A DNA stretch of 64,000 nucleotides from NCBI GenBank assembly GCA_036872755.1, contig JAVHNS010000012.1, positions 124,001 through 188,000 of the forward strand, in the 5' to 3' direction. Within the stretch, counting starts at the first letter, position 1; the number at the start of each line of letters is the position of its first letter. The translations under genes were made by a program, and so were the position numbers. This document shows, in pieces, positions 27,834 to 38,200 of the stretch. The notes below the pieces were generated by a model, which ran no database searches, was not told the DNA's origin, and worked only from the letters and a program-made list of their open reading frames with translations. This stretch comes from Orbilia blumenaviensis. Its lineage: Eukaryota; Ascomycota; Orbiliomycetes; Orbiliales; Orbiliaceae.

Positions 27834-29186
27834 CTAAGGTAAAGGGACACCACCGTTGGTACTATCACCATACCCATTCATATAAATTGCATCACTACCC
27901 GCCTGACCCATATCTTCTTCATCTTCCACCTTAACTTGCACACCGACATCTTGTTTAGGAGAGATCTCCTGTCCAATATTTGCCTGTGAAACTATGGCTT
28001 CCTGCTCAGCGTTCAGTGGGTATTCTGCATTCAAATAAGCCCTTATATAATCGAGACTCCCCAAGCATTCCTTATTAGAAACATACGGGCTCTCATCCTC
28101 CGCGCCTGAGATTTTGAAGCTTTCAAGGCCAGGAAACTTACTATTCAATCCCTTAAATAGTATACTATACAACTGATTCCTATTCAGTTTCCCGCCTTCA
28201 CTCTTAAAGGAACTATATAACCACTTAAACTGTGCGATATAATCGAAAACTCTGCCCTCACCAATTTCCAGCCCTTCCATTCCAAGATAGAACCTATTTC
28301 TCCTCGCAGGTGCCAGAGATACGCCCCACACATCATCGATCTCCTGAAGCATAACGAATGGGTCCCTCTCAGAAGCGTTGAACATGTGCCAGTACCGTTC
28401 TTGAACATGCTGAAGTATAAAAGTCGAACAGGCCAACTGGCGGCAAGAAAACTCACCGAGGTTCTTTATTTTAGGGTTTAGACTCAAAGGCACACGATCT
28501 TGATCTGGCGTACGTGTGTCTTCCTGTATGAGGTCCAACCACCCATTCTCTTCGATCTTGCGAGTAATGAGGATTTTCCAGTTGAGATAGTTGTCTAATC
28601 CAAGCCTTATAACTACTGGTCCACCAACATTGCAATCTGGAAGGTTCGCCCCTTCCCATGTAGAAAGGTGATGTCGATTCGCTTTTGTATATTTCTTTGC
28701 CTTCATGATATCGTAGTCTAGAACACGCAGAGTTTCGGAAAGGTCATCTATTAGGACCCCTCCTTGAGTTCCTTTTATTCTAGCAATGGCGGCGGCGGCG
28801 CTAGCGGCATCGACTTTGTGGCCAGCATGGCGCATGGTCTCGCTGGGGATCCCAGGTGGCGTTCCGGGTGATATTCCAGGGGAAGTAAGATGATTAAACC
28901 CAGGTGGTGCTCGCAGTTGCCCCCCTGATAAAGCTGCAGACGCATACCGAGGAGCTGGCATTTTAATTGAGCCGTCTCCGTCATCGCCAGGTACCTGCGA
29001 GTGTGCACGAATACCGGTTGGCACCGGGTTCGAATCGCAGTTAAAACAGCTTAACAGCTTCCGATTTAAGTGGGCTTGTGTCGGTTCTACAAAGCGTCGC
29101 CCACCCGAGCGTGCCCGTAGGGGTGTTTGATACTTTTGAAATTGCTGACGCCTATTGACATCAATGAAACCCTTAATTGGTACCAT
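27834..29186 (-). CDS. Gag-like protein (Ty1/copia type), long paralog
   Basis: Single-exon minus-strand frame of 450 residues. Residues 1-195 are low in conservation and include a Pro/Gly-rich stretch (SPGISPGTPPGIPS, 102-115) and an Ala run (DAASAAAAIA, 126-135). The Gag-like core spans about 199-390: NYLNW (199-203), CSTFILQHV (253-261), RYWHMF, SERDP (272-276), VW (286-287), DYIAQFKWLYSSFKSEGG (315-332), LFKGL. The tail 400-450 is acidic (KVEDEEDMG). The core aligns block by block with the 223-residue protein. There are no zinc knuckles and no pol domains. The start could instead be Met76 (MPAPRYASAAL); upstream of it the sequence includes a tRNA B-box-like word. Function unknown; capsid-like assembly is possible for the fold but not shown. 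Confidence 0.68.
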   Translation of the reverse strand: MVPIKGFIDVNRRQQFQKYQTPLRARSGGRRFVEPTQAHLNRKLLSCFNCDSNPVPTGIRAHSQVPGDDGDGSIKMPAPRYASAALSGGQLRAPPGFNHLTSPGISPGTPPGIPSETMRHAGHKVDAASAAAAIARIKGTQGGVLIDDLSETLRVLDYDIMKAKKYTKANRHHLSTWEGANLPDCNVGGPVVIRLGLDNYLNWKILITRKIEENGWLDLIQEDTRTPDQDRVPLSLNPKIKNLGEFSCRQLACSTFILQHVQERYWHMFNASERDPFVMLQEIDDVWGVSLAPARRNRFYLGMEGLEIGEGRVFDYIAQFKWLYSSFKSEGGKLNRNQLYSILFKGLNSKFPGLESFKISGAEDESPYVSNKECLGSLDYIRAYLNAEYPLNAEQEAIVSQANIGQEISPKQDVGVQVKVEDEEDMGQAGSDAIYMNGYGDSTNGGVPLP

Positions 29187-32100
29187 TTTGAACAGGTAGG
29201 AGCTCTATAGCTATGTTCCGCTGCTATATTCTCCAGACAAAAGAAGATGTTAATGGGAAAGAAAAGCTTGAGAAGATTAGCGCTGGTCTGTGGATCTAGT
29301 TTATGTCCGTTTCCCTCCCGATGCTTGCCGAACGGGCTGAAGATCGCGAAATATAGCTTGAATGTCATATTTTGACATCCGAGGAGCGGATCCTTTTGAT
29401 GCGAATAAATACTGCTATAGTGCGTATTAGTGTAGATGATTAGATAGAATAGGGCTATAATGAGCTGTATGATATAATTGTGTACTTGAACAGCACCTAA
29501 GCGGCCTGTAGAATCCTAATAATTGTGTACTTGAACAGCACCTAAGCGGCCTGTAGAATCCTAATAATAGCCTGAGAAAATAATCTATTTTCGTTATAGA
29601 ATTTCTGAACCCCTTAACTTCTCAAGCTAGAATCAGCATGATCACTGTTGTCTATATGGATGTATGATGGGTATCCTCCCGTAACTCGCTCATATGATCG
29701 TATTTGACCAGCTTTTGGCTGTTGCGCGATCGGTCTTAAGATCTTGGTAATGCAAGCAAGTTATGTTTTCCACGTGGACATAGACCCCCCAAACCCCCAG
29801 ACAGAATAGGAAAAAGACTTAAACGGGTAATCGATATGATTATCCCACATACTGAAACTAGGGATCTTATAGATATCGGCCCCATACATATGCATATATA
29901 TATATTTTTTAAATAAAATAAAAATAAAATAATAAAAAATAATATAATGAAATAATGAAATAAAGTAAAAAGGTTGTCCATGTCTATAGATGCCGTGTTT
30001 CGAGCCCCAGAGCTGAGTCCCGATTACTGATTGACCCATCCCTCTAGTCTGTGTTATGATCATGAGCTGTTAGCTAAGATCTAAAGAGTGGTGTTTGTGG
30101 ATCCAGGGATTGATCGGCCCGAATCAGGTGTTTCCTAATATACCTTTAAAGCGCTGAGATTGGCCTTAACATCATCATCCTAAGCAGATGCCCTAGGTGC
30201 GATCACCAACCCCCTATGCATCTGGACTTGTTACAGCTTGATAACTCAATTTGCCACATATTTGTCGCATATAATAATAAGTGACATCATTCAATCCCCA
30301 AGATCTTGGGAACGAGCCAGTCGCAGCATCAAATTACAACATTTCTTGCGTTGCTGCCTCAAAAAGGCACACCACTATCAATACCTCGGTCTAGAATCAC
30401 GGGCTGGATTTGTGGGGTCAGGATATGGATATCGTGGAGAGATTCTCATCCACCCAGATAATTTAACTTTGGTCAGTGCTCTAATGCCAAAAACCCTTGA
30501 GTAATGGAATTCAGATGATAAAGAAATCCCATTTCTCTATCGGGGCGCCAGCCTCGGAACCGAGGAACCAATCATATGCACCCCTATCGACCTCGGAATC
30601 TAATATCGCCCCCTGTGCGTCTACCCGAACAACACCCTACTCCCGGATTCCCCAGACTCCAGTCCCCGGATTGCCTGGGTCTTTCTATTTGACAACTAAG
30701 GCCGACCATTGCGCTAGCGCTCGTCACCAATATAATAGGGCAATTGTGCAATCTGCAGTGCAATGTTGAGAGCCAATCCAATACAGTCCTGTGTACATCA
30801 ACATCCCGAGCCTCTAGCTTCCTTTAGCTAACAGTTTCCAAGACCCTAAACCTCTATAATTATAAACCCAGATCACAGATCTCCGTCGAGCTGAAGTCAT
30901 TCTCCCGCGCATCAGTTCCCCTTGTATAATCTCTATCCCGCAGGTTTTCCGCTATTACTAACCTCGCTGCAACAACTTCCTATTCGATATCTCTTTTGCT
31001 CTTTCCAAGAGATCTCAGATCACATAATTACATCATTAGCTTTCCAATCGATAACAGTCGCTTTCTCGTAAGGTAGTACAGAACCGATACAACCCGGGGC
31101 TTTCCTAACAGAATCAAGTGGGTCTCAGATCCAGCCGTATGTAAATACGTCGGTATACTGCCCAGACGTGCAAAAAAGAGATCTATGATAAAAAAAAAAA
31201 TATAAAAAAAGGGAAGCCAAGCTAACTTCCAGTTGACTGCTCAAACAGCTTCGGATCCCAGACCGACGTGATAGCTTCAAGACCCGTCGACCCTCGCAAG
31301 CTACTATAATTGGCCCACACATCCAGCTGGTCCAGAGAAACGAGCTCAAGCAACTGCATCATAGCCCCATATCATCTGCTGGCTAAACAAGCGTTAAAAC
31401 ATCACAAAACGTAAACTCCATCCTTCACACTCCACAAAAAAAAGAGTTCCGCCCCCCGCACTCAACAAAATTTATAACTTTGTTGGGGATGTTTTCTTTC
31501 TTTAACCACAAACCCATTTCTTGAATGAACACATCACCACTACTGAAAAGAAAAAAAATAATTTTGGTCACGAGGACCGCTTAAAAATATAATTTTAAAG
31601 CTCTCTACATATTAAAGTGAAATATGTTTTCTCATTCCCTGCATCGGCATCCCCTTGTGACATGATGCATCACCGAGGGAATTGAGGAGAAAGGGTCCGA
31701 AAAAGGCCGGTATACCGTGGAAGGTAGGTTCTAGAGACGGTACATCATACGTAAGCCGAAGGGGCCTGCAGCGTCGGCCGTCGATGTCTTCCGAGAATAT
31801 CCAATAGAACCCTTTCTTCGGGCTTTTCGGCGTTTTTCGAGCTAAAGTGGGTCAACTCGATTTCCTCTCCGATTCAGGAACCAAAAAAAAGGCAGGTCTC
31901 CTGTTTCGTTATATCCGTACGTATCACGGGAACATAAGCAGCATGCTTAACACGAGAGGAAGCAGACGGTGTCGAAATTTCGCAAAACCAAGACGGCCAG
32001 GTTGTCCTGTCAAATATAATTTATTAGAGGGAAACGAAAAAAAACAGTGCGGAGAACGCACCCCCTCAAATTAACCAGCCCAGTCCCAGTCCTACCATTA

Positions 32101-33502
32101 AAATTCGTGATTGTCGGCCCAATGGGGTTCCAGAGCAGAAGTCTGGGGGAGGGAGAACAAGGCTCCTTGTCAATCTCCATTCGGGTCAGGCCATGGCAAT
32201 ACCTTTTCGTTCGGTCCTGTTAACCTTTTTACCCCAGATTTTTAAATTTTACCAGATGGGCAGGTTCGACAAAATTTACCCCAGATTTTCCTGTTGCCCA
32301 AGAGCGTTGGCAGATAGGTTGGTGCTAGCTTCGAGGTTGGTGCGGAGTCAAGGAGGGCTGGAAGAAACGATCCTTTGGGTCAGAGCTACTAGTGTGAGCA
32401 TTCATTGAAGTAATAGTGGTGTCTAAAGACACATCCATTTCATGTTTCGCTTTCTCTTCGCTTTTAGTATACATTACACACCATCTGAGGCCCTTTTGTC
32501 AAACACGATTTGTAAAAAAGCAGTAAACAACCGGCCCGCATCTAAAAGGTTTTCGTGTACCAAAAAAAAAAAAAAAAAGCAGAGAAAGTGGGGGACGGCT
32601 ATGTAATAATATAGTAGGCCACACCCCCCTAATGTCCCTTCGTGTATGGACAGCAGTAGGGTTAAATAAATAAAATAAGAAGAATTGTGTAGAGGAGGGC
32701 AAAGGCTGGTAAGGAAAATCATACAACGAAACGCCCATAAAAGTAAGAGGGTTGTATCAAAAGCTACAGTGAAAAGGAATAGAGGAATAGAAGTATACAG
32801 GCCTGCTTTGCTTTATCGCCAGGAAGGGTTTAAAAAAAGGAACAGTAAAAAGAGAGGGGTATTAGTACGATACAACGAAATTAGTAAGTAATAGAGAGGG
32901 AGGGAGGGGAAGAAGAAGTTTGAATACCAAAGGACTCGTCGTAGTCCCGCCCACTTGGAGCGTCGGGATGCTACGAAACAGCCAGCCATAATAGAGGATA
33001 GTAATACACTTTTGAGAATGGTAAGGAGTAGAAGCAACAGAAGGAACAATATCAAAATAAAGAAAACAAGACTTCTCTCATACCCATGAACACATACAAT
33101 AATCGATAGTTTGTCCCGGGCTCCAGCACCTTCCGTACAAAAACACAAGTGTCAAGCCGCAGCCAGGAAGAAAGTTGAGGGGAGAAGCTGCATATCCGTG
33201 TAAGGGCAAGAATTTTTTTTTCAAAAAAGAAACCAGATAGTCGTCCGCGCGCCCCGCCTTTTCAACGCCATTTGAATCCCAAAAAGCTCCCAGGGGAAAA
33301 AAATAATAAGAAGAATGATAAATAATAAACAGGGAAGGGGAAAGGAAAGATAAAGAAAAAAGGAAGGAAGGAAGGAAGGTAGTAATAAAGGAGTAATCTG
33401 GGCGCTTTCACGTTGCTGTCCCAGAACCGAAACTTAAATGTAGGTGTTATTAGGTGGAGGGTTGGAAATGAACACAAAGGGCTATGAAGCGTCGGTACGA
33501 TA
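29187..33502. other. 4.3-kb stretch without a supportable gene
   Basis: Between the long Gag-like gene and the REG1 3' end. It holds a 45-bp tandem duplication (29476-29565), an A/T-rich patch (29900-29960), an inverted repeat CAACAAA..TTTGTTG near 31470-31490, a 15-bp direct repeat (32228 and 32275), a 17-nt poly-A (32562-32578) and a GGAA microsatellite (33361-33379). Open frames are short and without family resemblance. Confidence 0.5.
29476..29565. repeat. 45-bp perfect tandem duplication
   Basis: The unit beginning AATTGTGTACTTGAACAGCA and ending GAATCCTAAT occurs at 29476-29520 and again at 29521-29565 without a mismatch. It is non-coding on the models given here. It lies about 290 bp upstream of the start of the 450-residue Gag-like gene, so it could sit in that gene's promoter. 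Confidence 0.9.
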
Positions 33503-35228
33503 CTATCGTCGACTGGCCCAGCCAACATTCCAGAAAACGTGAGCAATATCACGGGCTGTATTGACAGCGTCAACGGCCCTTCCAAAGATACCTTCATTGC
33601 CGCTTGGAGGTGTTGGCGGGCATTCAGCGAAACCACCATATTCGTCATCCAGGTCACCAAATCGACCACGATTGAGGGAAATGCTATCCTTGCGGGTTGT
33701 CCATTTTGGTTCCCATTCGATGGGATCATCATCCTCGTCCTCGTTGAACATGAAGGCGGTTCCGGATCCGAGGCCAGTGCTGCCAGTGGCGGAAGAGCTA
33801 GCACCGAAAAGCAAAGCGGACAAGTTGTTGCTCGAAGTGGATTGCTTCAATTCGGAGGGCTCAACCTCAGCCTTAAGGGTAGTAGAGGGGAGTTTTTGAA
33901 TTGTCTGGGGTTCGGACGTGCTCCCTTTGGAATTTTGGTGGCTCCCGTTCTTAGGGCGGCTCGACATATTGAGAAATAGTCCACCTTCATCAGAATCGTC
34001 TTCCTCTTCGTCAAAGCCCATATCAGTATCCATCTCATCATCTTCATCCTTAGCTTCGACGGCGATACACTGCTCCACTCGGTCGTTGAAATGAATATGT
34101 TTCCTGGAGGATGAAGGCGATTGTATCCCGGATTCCATGGTGGATGTTGTTTCACTAGTTCCCTCGTTCGTAGCTGCGGCTGCCGTGCGTGATACGAGAG
34201 GGTATGTTGCATAGTCGGAGACCGCTCTGCTTGGCATAACAGGTCGAGATAATCTGTGATGATTTTGCGACTGCTGTGACCTTATCGAAGCAGTGGCTTG
34301 CTTCAACAGATTAGAACTGCTGATTGAGCGTTGGAGAAGGACCTCGGACATGCTCCGTTTCTTCAGGATACTAGCTTTCTTCGTGCTCTTGTGGCAAGGG
34401 TTTCGAGGGGCACTGGAGCATTCCGGGGACGTTGGTGAGATCGAGAATGATGAGCGTTCTGGGGCCGTCGAAAGTGGTCCATAGAGCCAAGTGACATCGT
34501 AGTCCTTCATCCTGTATACCCAAGCAGCGTTAGCTAAGAAGCAGAAAATGTCACCTTCGTTAGGGTATAACCTACCAATTAAGTTTCTCAGGAGATACGG
34601 TTTTCAGCTTGTTCTTCGCCTTCATCCAAGTTCTCCACGAAGCATTCTCCAGACGAGCAGCATTGTCGTACACCTTTCTCTTCCCAATCATATACCTCCA
34701 GGAAGCCCAGATATCCTCTTCCTTCCATTCGTGAGAAAGATAATCGACATGCCGAGAAGGTTCTACTCGGAGGGTGATATCATCAATTGCAGTGACATGT
34801 GGTTCAGCTGGGGTTGTTATGATCTTTGGAATATTGCTGGTAGTTGGTGAAGATGGTGGGCCCTCCTCCTCTTCATCATCGCCCTCTATCGATTGCTCCA
34901 GGTGGATGAATGTGGGTTTATCAGAATCATTTGCACTGAAGTCATCATACGATGGGAAGGAGAAAGTGTCTTCGGTCTCATATGGATCTATCGAGGACTG
35001 GTTGCTTGCCGAGTCGAAGTAAGAGCCACATGAGGAGACAGTTGATATCGAAGTGACGGAATTGCGCGGCGAGTCCGTCGCAGTAGATGAAGACGAGGCC
35101 ATTCGAGCTTCAAAGGATTCAGACTTTGGAGGGAGAAATGTTAGATGATCGAAATTTGGTTCGGAGTTAGAGCGGCGAGGAGCGTAGAATTTGTCATAGG
35201 ACATTGGGGCGTATTGGACCTCAGCCAT
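33503..35228 (-). CDS. REG1: REG1-like protein phosphatase 1 regulatory subunit (DUF1752)
   Basis: Probable regulatory subunit that directs PP1/Glc7, in yeast needed for glucose repression through Snf1. Exons on the minus strand: 34576-35228 and 33503-34511; 1662 nt, 553 residues. The N-terminal 160 residues are Ser-rich and disordered-looking. The diagnostic DUF1752 block is at about 165-232: HEWKEEDIWASWRYMIGKRK, RLENASWRTWMKAK, TVSPEKLNW, then KDYDVTWLYGPL across the intron. A PP1-docking RVxF-type motif, KHIHF, lies at 355-359, followed by NDRVEQCIAVE as in Reg1/Reg2. Acidic tracts (DEDDEMDTDMGFDEEEDD) and a conserved C-terminus (GIFGRAVDAVNTARDIAHVFWNVGW) complete it. The start codon is followed by the conserved-looking VQYAPMSYDKFYAPRRSNSEP. 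A role in carbon repression is transferred from yeast. Confidence 0.92.
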
Positions 35229-38200
35229 CGTGGAGGCGGGAAGGAGGGAAGATGGGAGGTCGTGGGAGACAGTGTTGTTGCGACGTCTGGGAAGTGGCGA
35301 CGTTGTTGGGCGGTAGCGGGCACTCTTCTAGACTTCAACCACAGCACAATACTACCAGCTACCCGGATAGCAGTACTTTTTCCTTATGACCGTCGAGGAG
35401 ACAAGAACGATTCAACAGCCTGTTCATTCAAAAGGCTTTCAGCTACTCATCCAGAACTCCAAAGGATTTTGTTTGTGATATCAATTGCCCCTGGCCTGGC
35501 TGACGCTGACTAGGTGGTGCTGGGTGTGTTGAGTTTGGTCCAAGCGCTCTTTCGCGATAGTTCCAGTGCTGCCAATTAAGTTTCTATTATTCCAGTTGGC
35601 AAAAAGAAGAAAGAACAAAAGGTCGGATTTGCTATCTAGAAGTCGAAAACAGTCAGACGTATCCTCGATTTGAAGGTCCAGCAGAATTCTTTAATTTTCG
35701 AAGTGGAAATATAGTGATGAAGTGAAGGAGCAGTGCGATGGAGGTATGGAACAAGCAAGGCAAATAATAGGTGTGTCCCCGAAGGTTTGGGTTTTAAGGG
35801 CTTTTTTTTTTTTTTGATTTGGCTATATTTTCGCTTTTAAGTATTTTTTCTGATTGGGGGGTGTGGAGAGGACGTCGAATGATGGATGGACGGAAGACTG
35901 ACTGGCTCCTCGGGAACAGTTATACCCCCATCCACCCCCCTCCGGCTCTGGCTCTGGCTCTCTGGCTGGCATGGGGAGTTTCGTGGACCTGGAAGCAATT
36001 ACACAGAGAAATAGCCCTGTGCTCACCGCTGACAAGGGAAAAGAAACCATACCATGTCTTCGTAACTTGTCCCGAGCCTCTGTCTTGTATCGAAAAGAAA
36101 AGAAATTTTGAACGAATGGGATCCCAAGGCTTACGCCCGTCCCTTAACCGTTTCTAGTCACAACTTCGAAGAGTTGCTTTTGGGACTGGAGAACAAATTC
36201 TGTCGGGGTCTCCAGACTAAAGAAAAACTGGAGGATGTTGCCATTGGCACTAAGAGGCAAAGCTAATAAGCAGTCTAGTTGAATAGACCCGCTATCATGT
36301 TTCGCCGTGAGCCTTTTTACTACGGCTTCTGAAGGTCAATGCCATTCTTGTGAGCGAAAAAAAACACACTACTCGTACGGGGAATAGGCTGGACAAGATC
36401 ACTTGAACAATGCATCCACAGAATGCGTGTTCTCCATTTCCTATGGGCGTACAAACAGCCAAGGCCAACGGAACTTTTAGATCTGGTTTCCAAAATCGTT
36501 GTTGGAATCCACCTGGTGGAGTCTCGATTACAGGGCAGGTCGCTCCGGAAGGATAGCGATTGTCCCTGCCCTCGGTTCAATGGGCATCATCGTTCGATTT
36601 GGGATTTCAAGATAACGGTTTAGTCCCATGGGGGTGCGGGTGTTCGACATGCCACTGTATGCATGGACTTTATGACCCCTGGGGAGCTCTAGACAGCGGG
36701 ATGGGGACAAAGCGTGTGTGAAAAGCACCTACAGGAGATCTGCAAATGTCGCTTCTGGTTGGTACAAGTCGGTTTGTACCTGGTGACTAAAGGAGAGAGA
36801 GAAAATTCGAGCCCTAGCTGGTAAACTAGACGAGGATTGTTACCCACGAAGGAAAAAGGCCTCTGCTGGCTGTCAATATTGCTGGGATACCACAGCAACT
36901 AAGATGCAGTTGCTTGCAGTAGTGTCAAGGACTAGAGGCAAAACACAAGAAGGAGCGGAGTTTCCTAGTGTCTATAGGACGAAGTGCACGGTTCGAGGTA
37001 ACTTGTTGTAAAGCTGTTATTTTCTCGGGCTATTGTTGTAATCGACTCAGCTGAAAGGTCCAAGGGTACCGAGATACACTATCCCATAGGCAAATGGTGA
37101 GATTACACTGCCATAAACAAATATAGGATTGCGCCGTCGACAAGAGTGTTTGACTTCTACCCGAGGATAGACTGGATCCGAAGAACCAGCTTTTGATATT
37201 CCGAGAAAACGAGTACGAGCCTTAATCTTGTGCTTGGGCGCTTCCCCACAGAACAAAAATGTCAAATGAGCGGAAAGTCGGGACCATTCGAGAAGGCAAA
37301 ACGAATCATGGTGCAGCAATTATATATCTCATTACATCCACTGATATGCAACTAATCAAAACCGACGTCAATGAAGGGGCAGCCGGTCTGCAATTGAACG
37401 TTGCATTCCGTTCCCCGCGAAATCTCTCGAGAATCTCACATTCTGTCCCCTCGTGATATCCCTTTTGACATTATTAAAATGACAGATTATGTTTGTGCTT
37501 TTATCCTGCCCTCTAAATTCGTGTTCAAATCTTTTTAGGTAACATGCCCTCAAAACAGTTTTGAAAATTTTTTTCTCCGTTCGGTTCAAAATTTTCTTGC
37601 AAAATGTGGGATTATGTCTTGAATCTCTGCACACTTTGGTTTCGAATAAGTGCGTGAGGCAACCAAGGCCCAGCACAAGAGCAAAAGATACGAAATCCCA
37701 GCAACCGCACCGGATGCAGCCACAAGGATGGACTGCCTACGACGTGCATATGCCTGCTGTCTAGCTTCCGCTTCCCTGCTCTCCCAGGATTCATGTCTAA
37801 GATATTGACTGGTGATAGTGGCTGGTGTTATCCTCTGGAATATCCCCTTCCAGCAGTTCCCAGATATGTAGGGTCGGCATAAGCGTCGGTTTATATATAG
37901 CAGCCGCATTCGATCGAAATTTTTTTCTTTCGATCCCTTTGCTATCAAAAGCGACCGCCCGGACAATGTTGGAACCGGACCCGATGAAAGCCGCTTGCAG
38001 ACCCCCCAGGTCAGATAGAAATCACGGAGTATCTTGAACGTCCAGAGGGCGGTTTAGAATATTGGAACGAAACCCGAATGACGATAGCCTGGGATTAATC
38101 CAGAACCAACATTCTTTCTATTGTGTGTGCTAGAATATTCAAAATAATAGCCCAATGATAACCCGAGATCTCGCCGTACTCCACAATTCATGGCGTCGAT

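Noticed and set aside
27000..33000. Search for LTRs, integrase or reverse transcriptase signatures (DDE, YVDD) around the Gag-like genes
   Set aside because: None seen in any open frame or as flanking direct repeats, so no full retrotransposon is annotated.
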